Shown: positions 22,917 to 34,321, counted from the first letter of the stretch. The stretch: DNA of 64,000 nucleotides from Zea mays (GCF_902167145.1 NC_050097.1:108967982-109031981); one strand, 5' to 3'. A program made the numbers and translations. Notes: a model not told the origin generated them from the sequence alone.

Positions 22917-25900
22917 TTAATCTTCCCTAAGAACTACTTCTGCAGCTTCGTTCAGTAGCTGATCGACAACTTTGTCCATGATGGCTTCGGCCATTTTTCT
23001 AATTTCATCGTCCCCCTTCGGGTGGGGGCCCGAAGATGCCTCAGCAGGTTCTGAGGGAGGAGAAGATACGGCTATATTACTATTACAAACCGCGAACAAA
23101 GTTTGAAATCAAAAATTACAACAGAATAAAAACCACTAGTTAATACCTATTTGCCCTTCGGGCTCTGCGCTTTTCTCAGCAGCCTCTGCTACCTTCCTAG
23201 CATCATGGATGCCTTTTTCACTTTTTTGAATGATTTCTTGAGCCATTTCTCGGCCGCCATTGTCCCAGATGTCGGTGAAAATTTTTCCACCAACCAGGCT
23301 TGCTTCGGCCGAGGGGTCCTTTACATCTTCGGAAGACAAGACAGTTTCAGATTGCGCTAAAGATTTCACATGATCACAGCCTTTTCCTTCCAAAACAGTA
23401 GCAATCCCCCTAGCGCCTAAAAAAGCACATATGTCTCCGCGGCTATTCAAGATTTCCTCGAAGGCCTCAGCTTCGTGGCTGATCCATTCAATCGGGCCTT
23501 CTGGATTCCCCCTTGTGAAATTTTCTTCGCTAGAGAATGCGCCAACGCTAGCGAAGCTGGATTTTATCTTCTTAACGCACTCTATGGATTTATCATAGCA
23601 CCTTTTCTTGGAAGCACGAAGCTCTTCAACATTTATTTCCAAATGATTTGCCCATTGATCACTAAGTTCTCGTTTTGTTTCTTCAAGTATGCGTTCTTCT
23701 TTAGCTCTGGCCAGCTGTTTCCGAAGATCCTGAATTTCGCGTTTTTGGGCTTCAGCTTGAGCCTTAGAGGTAGCTTCGTCTTCCTTTATTTTGTCCACCA
23801 GTGTAAGCAGAATTTTATCTTTTTCCAAAGCTTCGTTTCTCAGCTTAATAACCTCTGTTCGTAGGTTGTTGAAAGCAATATTATAGCTCTCGTCTTCGGC
23901 ATTCTTTTGCGCTCTCAAAGTGTTGCTCAGTATTAAACCCTATATGAAAAAAGAATTAATATAAGAATAAAAGAATGATTCAAAAATTACAAATTACCAA
24001 ATATACAATTCTCATACCTTCAGACTATTATATGCAAGGCTATCCGTAAGATCGTCCTTCGTCATAGCTTTGAGCCCAGCTTCAAGCTTCGGGAACCCCA
24101 TACTTCTAGCCATCTCCCGGCAGACAAATAATTCTTTGTTGTCTGGGAGGCAGTATAAGAAGTCATCTTCATCTATGCCGTTGAATACTAAGGCCCCTTT
24201 CGGATACTTCAGTTCTCGGGCATAGTGATTAACTTCAAAAATCTCTTCTTCAGATAATTTCTTCCCCGAAGCATGTCGTATAATATAATCATGTATTTTG
24301 GAAGATGCTTCGGGGGCAGCAGTGTCAGTTTCTTCACTCAAAATTTGTTCCGCCATTTCTGTTTTTTCAGCCTCCAAGGATTTCACCTTGGCGGGCTCTG
24401 AAGGCCCGACTTCAGTTTTAGACTGTGGTTTTGAAGCTTCGGCGTCAAAGGTTTCTGTGTGCACTTCAGAAGTTTTAGCAATTTTCTTTGGAGTTGTGCT
24501 TGAAGATTTGATTGTCTCTAAAACATCTAGCACATTTACCATCCTTTTTCTTTTAGGGGTCACTGCTGGACCCTTATGGCTTTTTGTTGCCTCAGTTTCT
24601 GCCGAAGGACTCAAGACTTCTGATGTCTTTACTTCTTCAGCCCTCGTTTCTTCAGCTCTTGTTTCTTCTATTTTTTCAGTCACTGGCACTTCGGCCAGCA
24701 CTTCAATATTTGGCAGGGGAGCTGTCTCTTTAGCTTCAGTGGCCGAAGGAGTCCCACCGACAAATGCAGGCACTGTGGCCGGTTCAATATAACGTGGCCG
24801 GTGTGTGAGAACTTTTACCCTTCTCCTCTTTGGCGCCGGCTCGCTAGGAGCGGCTGGAGCAGTTTCCTTCACCGAAGACGTATTCTTTCTTTTTTCACCC
24901 CGCGCTGGATAGCGGTAGTCGGGGTAGACAAACCCAATTGCATCAAATACTCGATTGAGCCTCTTCCTCTTTCGGCCTCCGAAGGCCGCTGATAATGCAG
25001 TATCTTCGGCCTTTGAGTATACGCCAAGCAATTCATCACTGATGGCCTCAATACTTTTTAACCAGTCATCATCCGGCTCAACGAATTTATCTCCGTATTT
25101 AAATGTGTATTTCAGCCTGACTAGTCCACCTTCGTCAGGTTCTTTAATGGTTTCCTTCGGCATTTCCCATTTTTCCACAAGTGGCCATACTCTGAAGGCG
25201 ATGTGTTCTTGGACAAAATCCCTTGTCCCAATAAAAGAGCAAACAACACCGAAGGCTCTCTGGCATTCTTCGGCTGCTTCATTCATTTCCACCTTCGGCC
25301 TCCGCAGGCCGAAGCGTTGCCAGATGGGACGCATAATGATCCTTTTTATATCTTCCCGTGATTTCAAGTCATTCTTCACGTAAAACCATTCCGTCATCCA
25401 GTCGCCGGGCCACCTCTTTTGAAAGGTAGGCACGGGGCAGCTTGACCCAGACCGGGAGCCGAAGCTGTAGCAGCCAAAATTGTTGTGATACTGTTCTTTA
25501 CTCCAGGGTTTTGTCTCGTACAACAATTCATGTATGTTGCAGAAACTTTTCGCATTAGGTTCCAAACCTTGGCTTCTCACGGCCCACACAAAGATATTCA
25601 TCCTTATGATTGCTTCGGGGGTAAGTTGGTGAAGGTAGATTTCAAATATCTTCAGTATTTCTACAACAAAACTGCTTAAGGGAAATCGTAGTCCAGCTTT
25701 CAAGAAGCTTCGGAATACCACGACTTCATTCTCCTCAGGAGTCCAACAAGTGCTATCTCCTCCAACCCTCACAATAGTCATGTCGCGGAAGTATCTTCCT
25801 CTCATAGCATCAACATGACTTTGTTTGATAGTCGATTTTCGGAAGATGGTATGGCTTGGTCGCCACAACCGATCTTCATAATCTTCATCTTCACTTTCTG

Positions 25901-26093
25901 CATCATACTCATCACTGTCGTCGGAGTCTTCAGACAGATCCGCTAGTATTTCTCTTGTAATTTTTTCTGTGTTCGTTTTTGCCATGGATTCGAAAAATCT
26001 AGCGATGAAGGGATCCACAACTTTTTTCTCTTCAAACAACTTCGTGTCCTCAGTTATCTTTGTCTCCTTAGTCATCTTCATCTCCTCAAACAT
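22917..26093 (-). CDS. Zeon-A antisense gene (aORF), three exons, about 1,007 aa, intact
   Basis: Antisense to gag. Predicted exons are 26093-24018, 23939-23147 and 23071-22917. Introns have GT-AG borders (AAG/GTATGAG...ATATAG/GG and ATAG/GTATTA...ATATAG/CC). Spliced length is 3,024 nt, exactly 1,008 codons with stop, and the frame stays open. The N-terminus is acidic (DSDDSDEYDAESEDEDYED, residues about 56-75). Residues about 110-330 resemble the Pfam 'putative gypsy type transposon' family (VVVFRSFLKAGLRFPLSSF, LHQLTPEAIIRMNIFVWAV, WFYVKND). A basic KRKR motif lies near residue 514. The C-terminal exons form a Lys/Glu-rich coiled coil (about 700-790) and a globular tail. Additional antisense ORFs at this place are known in Tat-lineage elements. 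Molecular function is unknown. Zeon-B keeps the same borders. Confidence 0.82.
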
Positions 26094-26226
26094 GGCGAAA
26101 ACACGTCTTAAAACCGAAGCTCAAAAAGCTTGAAAATTAGGCAAGAGCTGGTGAACAAGAGCTAGAAATTTGAGAAAATAATGCAAACGACAGAAATGAC
26201 GTATCAAATGTTGCCGCTATGGTTCA

Positions 26227-26234
26227 TATTTATA
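26227..26234 (-). promoter_or_regulatory. TATA box of the Zeon-A antisense gene
   Basis: TATAAATA on the minus strand, about 135 bp upstream of the antisense ATG at 26093 and outside the LTR. The matching site in Zeon-B is 56183-56190. Conservation of position suggests a dedicated promoter. Confidence 0.7.
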
Positions 26235-26377
26235 CGCCCAGTGTGTCGCGACTTGGTGGGCCCCAACAGTCATTGACTGTTGCTATTCTAGCAAAGGGAA
26301 GGTGTTTTTTGGACCTTTGGCTTAAGGCCTTCGTTCACGTCGCAATCTGAATTCGTTGTTTATAACAAATTAATACT

Positions 26378-26389
26378 GCGAGGGGCTAC
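26378..26389 (+). other. Polypurine tract of Zeon-A
   Basis: GCGAGGGGCTAC immediately precedes the 3' LTR. The same sequence precedes the Zeon-B 3' LTR. Confidence 0.75.
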
Positions 26390-27045
26390 TGTTGGGGGGC
26401 CTTCGTCTTCCGAAGGTCCTCAAAAACACGATTAACAATGTTTCCCAAGTATAATATATGTACAGGAACCTTCGGACTCAGAATGAAGCTGTACACAATA
26501 TGAAAAGCATGATCAGGACGAAGGTTGAATCAATCCCGAAGCTACGCACAGGGAAGCTTCGGCTTAGCAGTAGAAAATGGAACCGACTTAAAGAGGAAAA
26601 GCCTATCTAGTTCTCTATAGATTGTCCTTAAGTCCATAGTAAACATAAAGGGCATGAATGTAATTTTACACAGGCTACGCCCTGTGTCTATAAATAGATG
26701 AACAGTATCCCCGTACTGTTCACGCTGACTTGGCATTCGCTTTTTGCATCACGCCCGTACCTTTATTTTCCGTCAAACCGAAGGTACATTTGTAATTTGT
26801 TATTGTGAATATGATAATGCAAATAAAAGGGAGTTGATGATAATGTTTATATTATTTTTCCTATCCTGTATATAAATCTTTCCTCGTTGTTTATTGTGCT
26901 CATGAAAGCTTTTTCTTCACAACCTTCGTCCGAAATTCATTATATCCGAAGGGAAATAATGTTATGAAGGACGAAGGGGTTTGATATTTAACATTTTATG
27001 TTGCCTTGTTCTTAATTCATAGCATTTGAGAACAAGTCACCAACA
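26390..27045 (+). repeat. 3' LTR of Zeon-A
   Basis: 656 bp. It differs from the 5' LTR at six positions that I can see, mostly C/T. TATAAATA is at 26689-26696. It is followed by the TSD CTGTT. Confidence 0.95.
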
Positions 27046-27050
27046 CTGTT

Positions 27051-28743
27051 GTTATAAGCAAACCCTGCCAAGGAAAGGTGCTTATCCCAGTTCTTGCCAC
27101 AATTGATTGCACAAGCTCTCAGATATCTTCAAGAATTTGATTCACCCTCTCAGTCTGACCATCAGTCTGTGGGTGGTAAGCTGAACTTCTGATTAGCTTG
27201 GTTCCCAAAGACTCTTGAAGTTGTTCCCAAAATCTGGCAACAAATTGGGCTCCTCGGTCAGAAACAATGGTCCGAGGCAATCCGTGCAAACACACGATCC
27301 TGTCAATGTACAACTCTGCATACTTTTGAGCCTTATCAGTGGTGTGCACAGTGAGAAAATGTGCCACTTTCGTCAGTCGGTCCACAATAACCCAAATCGA
27401 ATGATGATGACGAGAGGTGTTGGGCAGACCCACGATGAAATCCATGCTGATGTCATCCCATTTCCACGAAGGTATAGATAGGGGTTGCAAAGCTCCAGCT
27501 GATTTCAAGTGGCTTGCCTTTATCGTCTGACAGGTGTCACATTCCGATACATATTGGGCTATCTCCCTCTTCATTCTGGTCCACCAATACAAGAGCTTCA
27601 GATCATGGTACATTTTGGTGCTTCCTGGATGCATAGAGAATTTGGAGAGATGGGCCTCGTCCAAGATTTTCTTCTTGAGATCCTTGTTTTTAGGAACCAC
27701 CAATCTTCTTCCAAACCACAATATACCCTTTCCATCTTGGCGGAAACATTTATACTTCTCGGTCTTCTGATGGAGATTCTTCTTGATAATTTGCACTCCC
27801 TTGTCGCTGAGTTGGGCCATGATGATCTGGTCTTGCAAAGCTGGCTCAACGGAAAGGTGAGACAAAGCACCAGAAGGAATTACTTCAATCTGCATCTTGC
27901 TCAACTCATCACACAAGGTGTCAATACGAGAATCCATCACAACACAGTTGCACTGCAACTTCCGAATCAAGGCATCTGCTACCACATTGGCCTTTCCTGG
28001 GTGATAATGTACCTCCAGGTCATAGTCCTTGATCATCTCTAGCCATCTTCTCTGTCTCATGTTGAGATCAGCCTGAGTAAAGATATACTTAAGGCTCTTA
28101 TGATCAGTGAAGATGTTGCAGTGGGTTCCCATCAAATAGTGCCTCCGCATTTTTAATGCATGAACCACTGCTGCCAACTCCAAGTCATGAGTGGGATAAT
28201 TCTGCTGATGAGGCCTGAGTCCTCTTGAGGCGTAAGCGATGACTCGGTTGTGTTGCATCAAGACACAACCTAGTCCAGTGCCAGAGGCATCACAATACAC
28301 ATCAAATGGCTTGCTGCTGTCGGGTTGCGCTAACACCGGTGCTGTGGTCAGATGTTGCCTCAATGCATGGAAGGCATCTTCGCACTTCTCACCCCAAACA
28401 AACTTGGCTTCTTTCTTCAACAGCTCAGTTATGGGCTTCGCAAGTTGAGAGAAATCCGAAATGAATCTTCGGTAATAACCAGCTAATCCCAGAAAACTCC
28501 GAATCTGACGGACAGTCGTTGGTGGCTTTCGGTTCATCACTTCTTGCACCTTATCAGGATCAACAGCTATTCCTGCCTGAGAGATAGTGTGACCTAAGAA
28601 TTTGATCTCCTTTAGCCAAAAGTCACATTTTGACAACTTGGCATAAAGGTGGTGCTCTCACAGACGTTGAAGCACTACATGCAAATGGCCGACATGTTCT
28701 TCTTTGTTCTTCGAGTACACCAAGATATCATCGATGAAAACCA
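27051..28743 (-). pseudogene. Tekay RT C-terminus, RNase H and integrase core
   Basis: This part continues the Tekay polyprotein after a one-base frameshift near 28744. [11 protein letters not shown] (RT active site) lies at about 28720, and a TGA (probably CGA) follows near 28660. Then come [13 protein letters not shown], the RNase H start ([12 protein letters not shown], about 28300), the integrase zinc finger ([10 protein letters not shown]... CDTCQTIK) and the DDE core ([25 protein letters not shown], about 27430-27135). An in-frame stop is at 27119. The frame then runs to the CTGTT where Zeon-A is inserted, inside the conserved YNNSYQ segment. 505 codons are open from 28636 to 27119. Confidence 0.92.
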
Positions 28744-30060
28744 CTACGAATTGTCCAATTCAGGCATGAAAACAGAATTCATCAGATACATGAAATATGC
28801 TGGTGCATTCGTCAGCCCAAAAGACATCACCAAGAATTCATATAGCCCATATCTGGTTGAGAAAGCCGTCTTTGGAATATCGCTTGCTCGTATCTTGATC
28901 TGATGGTAGCTGGAGCGAAGGTCTATCTTGGAAAATACTTTGGCTCCGACCAACTGGTCAAAAAGAACATCAATACGAGGCAAAGGATACTTGTTCTTGA
29001 TAGTCACCGCATTAAGTGGGCGGTAATCTATACACAGCCTCAAGCTTTCATCTTTCTTCTTTACAAACAAGGCTGGACATCCCCAAGGCGAAGTACTTGG
29101 GCAAATAAAAGCTTTGTCCTGCAACTCTTGCAATTGCTTCTTCAATTCTGCCAACTCAGCGGGTGGCATCCGGTAAGGCCTCTTGGAAATCGGTGCCGTT
29201 CCCGGTTGCAACTCGATGGCGAATTCAATATCCTGGTCTGGTGGCATTCCTGACAATTCATCAAGAAAGACATCTGCATACTCACAGACCACTAGAATCT
29301 TCTTCAGAGGTAACTCGGTCATAGAAAAAGCACATGACTGAGTAGAATCTTGACTGGGCAGAATTAAGGTGAAACTCCCACAGAACGTGGAATTGATTTC
29401 CACGATGCGGATGGCTACATCAAGCACTACTTGGTGCAGGGTCATCCAATTAGCTCCCAGAATAATATCCACATTTTCCAAACCCAAAACAAGAAGGGTG
29501 GTTTTGACAATGTGGCTTCCCAGTTGAATAGGCACACTTTGGTTTAATTGATTAGTTGCAATTTTACCCCCAGGTGTGGCTATCATATACGACCCTTTTG
29601 AGTGATAGAAAGGCAGTTGACATTTAGCACTGAACTTTTGGCTAATGAAACTATGAGATGCACCAGAATCAAACAGAATTAAAGCAGGTTGATTATAAAC
29701 TGAAAAGATACCAGTCATGATGGGGGCTCCCTTAGGTACTTCCTCCAGTGTAGTGAAGTTGAGCTTCCCTTGTCTGACTTGTATCTTCTGCTTTCTTCCC
29801 TTGTCTTGATTTGGTGCTGACATCTGCCTCTGCTGATTTCTTAGGCAATTCTTGGCATAGTGGCCCACATTGCCACAAGTGAAGCACTTGTTCCCATTGC
29901 CCTGGCGGAACTGCTGCTGCTGCGGAGGCTGATTGTTCCTTGGAGCGAGAGCTGGAAAACGAGTGGGTGCCGGCTGCTGCTGCTGAGGTGGCCTAATCAC
30001 CCATCTGCCTGCCTGCTGCTGAAATCCCCTGCTCTGGTTGTGAGAAACAATCCTGAACCT
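28744..30060 (-). pseudogene. Tekay Gag zinc knuckle, protease and RT N-terminal half
   Basis: The frame runs from after the TAG at 30067 to the TAG at 28744. It has a Gln/Pro-rich stretch, a canonical CX2CX4HX4C knuckle ([14 protein letters not shown], about 29890-29850), a retropepsin active site ([12 protein letters not shown], about 29670), and RT motifs ([55 protein letters not shown]). A single-base loss in the conserved FVVVFIDD segment shifts the frame at 28744. Gag and pol are one continuous frame, as is usual for chromoviruses. Confidence 0.92.
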
Positions 30061-30677
30061 CTGGGCCTAAGCGGATGGTGCTGCCATTGGTGCCTTTCTC
30101 TTCTTCTCTGCCCGGTGAGCTACAATACAGTCCTCCTGGGAGATGGCCAGGTTGACCAACTCATTGAAGCTATCAGCCCAGACAGTGTTGAGACGTTCCC
30201 GCAGCTTGGTGTTGAGACCCCTGCGGAAGCGGTCTCTCATCTTCTCATCAGAATTAGCATGGTAACCTGCATAATGGCACAGGTCGTTGAAGGCCTGAGC
30301 GTACTGCAATACCGTGCGGGTTCCTTGATTAAGTGCTAGAAACTCATTCAGCTTGCGATCAAGAATTTCGGCTGGTATGTGGTGCCCTCTGAAAGCAGTC
30401 TTGAATTCCTCCCAAGAAACTTCACGATCAGTGGGTAGCATAGCACAGAAGTGGTCCCACCAAGTCCGAGCAGGGCCGCGAAGCTGCTGTGCGGCGAAGC
30501 GAGCCTTGGTCTCATCAGGACAGTCTCCCGTGAGGAGGGGAAACTTGGACTCAACGACGCGGAGCCACACGTTGGTGTCCAACGGATCCTCTGCCTTGGT
30601 GAACAAGGGTGGCTGCATACTCAGGAACTCCTGGTAGGTTGCCGCTACTGGAGGTCACTGATGCTGGCCTCCACCAT
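30061..30677 (-). pseudogene. Tekay Gag core
   Basis: Gag capsid-like region (YQEFLSMQPPLFTKAEDP, WLRVVESKFPLL, RTWWDHFCAMLPTD, SWEEFKTAFRGHHIP, LNQGTRTVLQYAQAFNDL, RFRRGLNTKLRERL), the retrotransposon gag domain of chromoviruses. A TGA (probably CGA) lies just after the MITE junction, and the stop at 30067 reads TAG where CAG is plausible. The start codon lies beyond the MITE at 31220. Confidence 0.9.
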
Positions 30678-30685
30678 GCTGCAGA

Positions 30686-31081
30686 TAGGGATGTTCCTAA
30701 AACATCCGACTTGTATCACAAATCTAATATTTTAGCATAGATATACATAGAATTTAAAGTTAATTTTCGGCAATGTTATTAAGAATATTACGAAGTATTT
30801 AAATATTTTTTGTATAATTTTTTATGTACATTATTTTCTCCCTACAACAAAAAAGGTGAAAAAACATCCGAATCCGTATTCGGATAGACATCCGAATTTT
30901 ATATGAATTATTTAAAAAGATATAGAATGAATTTAATGTTTATTTTTTGTGAAGATTAATAGTGTTAATGCTAAAAACAAGAATATAAATTTACATAGCA
31001 AATTCTATATGTTAGTTGTTCACAATCAAAGAAAGAAGACCAAAAAAATGACATCCAAATAAATATCCGGATCCATCCCTA
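30686..31081. mobile_element. hAT-type MITE (396 bp)
   Basis: Inverted termini TAGGGATG / CATCCCTA bound an AT-rich, non-coding 396-bp insert. It is flanked by a perfect 8-bp duplication GCTGCAGA (30678-30685 and 31082-31089), the hAT signature. Internal ATCCG/CGGAT motifs recur near both ends. Removing it and one TSD rejoins the Tekay gag frame exactly (HPLQ to HGGGQ). Confidence 0.93.
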
Positions 31082-31220
31082 GCTGCAGAGGGTGGGGCTG
31101 GCTCTGCAAGAGCTGTCGCAGAATCTCATTCTGCTGGGCCATCAGCTCCTGCACTGTGGGAGTTGGAGGAGGTGGCGGGGGAACTTGCTCGTTATGCCCG
31201 CGACGTTGCCTAGCTACCAT
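31082..31220 (-). pseudogene. Tekay Gag N-terminus
   Basis: ATG at 31220-31218 opens MVARQRRGHNEQVPPPPPP..., a typical chromovirus Gag start. It runs to the MITE and rejoins the gag core beyond it. The ATG directly follows CTGTTTTCAG, a strong 3' splice site, which supports this start over an upstream in-frame start (31274). The broken protein cannot be made intact. Confidence 0.8.
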
Positions 31221-31295
31221 CTGAAAACAGAGATTGTCACCATTGTTATCCCAACTCACAATTTCGAACGACATGCCATTATCTCATATGGAAGG

Positions 31296-32888
31296 TGTCG
31301 GCGTTTCGACCCCGGAGGGGTCCCTGGACCAACGAGTAGATTGTCGCTGCGTGTCCCAGCCCAGATGGGTCAGCGCGAGACGGGACACAAAGGGGGGAGA
31401 ACATTAAAGGGGAACCCGCGGCCTTCGTGTTGTCCTGCGCCCAGGGCGGATGGATGCACTTGCTGTAGGGGTTACAAGCGTTCGCGTGGTAGAGAGAGAG
31501 AGAGATAGAGAGAGCGAGAGCCTTATGCGTCGGCCCGTTCTCCCGCGCGGCCAACCTCCTCGTACGAGAGCCCTGGACCTTCCTTTTATAGGCGTAAGGA
31601 GAGGGTCCAGGTGTACAATGGAGGGTGTAGCAGTGTGCTAACGTGTCTAGCAGAGAGGAGCTAGAGCCCTAAGTACATGCCGTCGTGGCAGTCGGAGAGG
31701 TTTTGGCACCCTGTTCATGTGATGTCGTGGCCGTCGGAGGAGAGCTGGAGCCCTGCGGAAGGACAGCTGTCGGGACTGTCGAATCCTTGCTGACGTCTCC
31801 TTGCTTCTGTAAGGGGCTGAGAGCCGCCGTCGTCATGGAGCACGCGGGGCGCCATCATTATTTGTTTACCGGGGCGAGCCAGATGGGACGCCGGTCTTGT
31901 TCCCCGTAGCCTGAGCTAGCTAGGGGTAGGGTAATGATGGCCCCCCCTATGATGTGGTCGGTCCGAGCCCTAGGTCGGGCGAGGCGGAGGCTCCTCCGAG
32001 GTCGAGGTTGAGTCCATCTTCCGAGGTCAAGGCTGAGTCCGAGCCCTGGGGTCGGGCGAGGCGGAGTCCGTCTTCCGAGGTCGAGGCTGAGTCCGAGCCC
32101 TGGGGTCGGGCGAGGCAGAGTCCGTCTTCCGAAGTCGAGGCTGAGTCTGAGCCCTGGGGTCGGGCGAGGCGGAGTCCGTTTTCCGAGGTCGAGGTTGAGT
32201 CCGAGCCCTGGGTCGGGCGAGGCGGAGACCGTCTTCTGAGGCCGAGGCTGTGTCCGAGCCCTGGGGTCGGGCGAGGCGGAGTCCGTCGTCCAGCGTCGAG
32301 GTTGTGTTCGAGCCCTAGGGTCGGGCGAGGTGGAGTCCGTCGTCCAGCGTCGAGGTTGAGCCCGAGCCCTGGGGTCGGGCGAGGCGGAGCTTCCTATGGC
32401 ACCCGAGGCTGGACTTAGCTGATGTTAGCCTCACTCTATCAAGTGGCACAGCAGTCGGAGCGACGCAGGCGACGCTGTTTTCTTGTCAGGTCGGTCAGTG
32501 GAGCGGCGAAGTGACTGCGGTCACTTCGGCTCTATCGACTGAAGAGCGCGCGTCAGGATAAGGTGTCAGGCGATCCTTGCATTAAATGCTCCTACGATAC
32601 GGTCGGTTGGCGTGGCGATCTGGCCAAGGTTGCTTCTCTGCGAAGACTGGGCCTCGGGCGAGCCAAAGGTGTGTCCGTTGCTTGAGGGGGCCCTCGGGCG
32701 AGACGTGAATCCTCCAGGGTCGGCTGCCTTTGCCCGAGGCTAGGCTCGGGCGAGGCGAGATCGTGTCCCTTGAGTGGACTGAGCCTTGACCTTAATCGAG
32801 CCCATCAGGCCTTTGCAGCTTTGTGCTGATGGGGGTTACCAGTTAAGATTAGGAGTCTTGGGGGGACCCCTAATTATGGTCCCCGACA
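31296..32888 (-). repeat. 3' LTR of the Huck-like element
   Basis: 1,593 bp. It includes a GA-rich microsatellite (about 31492-31520), a minus-strand TATAAAAG (31590-31583) and a 54-bp tandem array. Its inner edge is followed by the purine-rich GGGGGCTAC (minus strand, 32889-32897). Confidence 0.93.
31970..32390. repeat. 54-bp tandem repeats in the Huck 3' LTR
   Basis: About eight copies of a unit reading GAGTCCGAGCCCTGGGGTCG then GGCGAGGCGGAGTCCGTCTT. A 54-bp period is 18 codons, so an open frame with an 18-residue repeat appears. It is a repeat artefact, not a gene. The same array is at 45394-45800. Confidence 0.92.
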
Positions 32889-34181
32889 GTAGCCCCCGAG
32901 CCTCGAAGGGAGTGTTGATACTCGCTTGGAGGCTTTTGTCGCACTTTTTTGCAAGGGGACCGACCTTTCTCGGTTGCGTTTCGTTCCGGTGGGTGCACGC
33001 GAGCGCACCCGCCGGGTGTAGCCCCCGAGGCCTCGGAGGAGTGGTTTGACTCCTTCGAGGTCTTAGCGCGTTTCGTGATGCTTCGGCCGATCTAGTTGTT
33101 CCCTCATGCGAACTAGCCGTAGCTCGGGTGCATAGTCAAGTCCCAAGTTCTCGGGCTGGTATGTTGACGCTGTCAACGGTTTGGCTGGAGCCGAGTTTGC
33201 GAGAGCAGCCCTCGAGCCTTCGCACAGAGCGAGAGGACGGTCAAGGACAGACTCGGCTTTTTTCATACGCCCCTGCGTCACCTTTCTGCAAGGAGGAGGG
33301 GGGGGGGGGAAGCGCCATGTTGCCCTCGGAGGGCGCCGAACATGGTGTCTCCAGTGAGCTGCTAGCAGGTGATCCGAGTGGACGCCCGTGCCCCATTCGT
33401 TAGGGGTCGGCTAGTGGCCCGGAGGCGCGCTCCAAAAGTACCTGCGGGTGATTCGCCGGACCCGATCCCCTTTTGACGGGGTCCGAGGGCTCGATGCCTC
33501 CCTCTGGTGGGATTCCGTTACAAAATCGTTCCCGTCGGTCTCGGAAATGTCCTAGGGTACCTCGAAAGCGTAGCCCAAGCCTTGGTTATGTATCGAACGT
33601 ACCCAGGGTCATCCCTCGCTCTGCGTGCCCTGAGGCTGCTGTCGAACCCTTCGGGGGCCAGCCTACGAACCCCTGATCAGTAGTGGGCGCGGAGCTCGAG
33701 TGGCCTGAGGCGGCCGTTGAACCCTTCTGAGGGGCCAGCCTTCGAACCTCTGACCAGTAGTGGGCGCGGAGCCCGAGTGCTCTGAGGCGGCTGTTGAACC
33801 CTCCCGAGGGGCCAGCCTTCGAACCTCTGATCAGTAGGGGGGCTCGGGGCCCGCTTCCTTCGCGGAGAAGGATCCCTTTCGGAGTATCCCCTTTCCCGGT
33901 CCCTGTAGCAAGAGAGAGAAAGAGGAAGCGAAAAAGGATATGAAATCGAACGACGTGGCACACCTTTTTTGACGCGGTCATTATGGCGAAGGTGAAGCGT
34001 CGCCTGCTTCGCCTACCAAAGGTGCCGCCTATCCTGTCACAGAGTTAATGCGACGGGACGAGTGGTTCGCGGGGCAGCCGTTGTGCGTGCGCGAGCCGTT
34101 CGAGGAACGGGCGTCTCGCTTTGAGTTTTGAATCTCGCGGCGGGTTCGGGCGAAGTGTTGAACGGGTCTCGCCTGGGCCTT
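32889..34181 (+). other. Huck 3' spacer with tandem repeats
   Basis: GC-rich spacer between the 3' LTR and the antisense gene. It includes repeated TAGCCCCCGAG motifs, a run of about 14 G near 33297-33309, and about 2.7 copies of a 75-77-bp repeat (33630-33835, unit CTGAGGCGGCTGTTGAACCC... TAGTGGGCGCGGAG). No convincing gene on either strand. Confidence 0.7.
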
Positions 34182-34188
34182 TATATAT
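34182..34188 (+). promoter_or_regulatory. TATA box of the Huck antisense gene
   Basis: TATATAT within GGGCCTTTATATATTCGGG, about 135 bp upstream of the ATG at 34322. Spacing is the same as in the Zeon antisense genes. Inferred promoter. Confidence 0.65.
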
Positions 34189-34321
34189 TCGGGAGAGGGA
34201 CCGGTGACAGTTCTTTACTCTGCTGCTCGCCTCCCAATTAGGTTTTCGCAACCCGAGGGAATAGCCAGAGAAAGGAAACCGCGCACCTCGTCCTCTCCGC
34301 TGCCACCTCTTCTGCTTGGTG

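Larger units (their letters stand above)
19669..27045 (+). mobile_element. Zeon/Cinful-like element, copy A, structurally complete
   Basis: 7,377 bp with 656-bp LTRs (six visible differences, 0.9 percent), flanked by a perfect TSD CTGTT (19664-19668 and 27046-27050) inside the Tekay integrase. It has a primer site, an intact gag on the plus strand, a tandem-repeat block, an intact spliced antisense gene and a purine tract. There is no protease, RT, RNase H or integrase, so it is non-autonomous and would need a related Cinful-type partner in trans. It is the best-preserved coding element in the window. Confidence 0.94.

Noticed and set aside
26255..26290. Short palindrome AACAGTCATTGACTGTT near the Zeon-A antisense promoter
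   Set aside because: Only partly conserved in Zeon-B (CTGTCATTGACTGTT), so I do not claim a regulatory site.
31970..32390. Possible CRISPR-like array
   Set aside because: Units are contiguous tandem repeats without unique spacers, in a plant LTR.
31954..32418. 154-codon frame with an 18-residue repeat (also 45352-45836)
   Set aside because: Translation of a 54-bp LTR tandem repeat; other frames there are open too.
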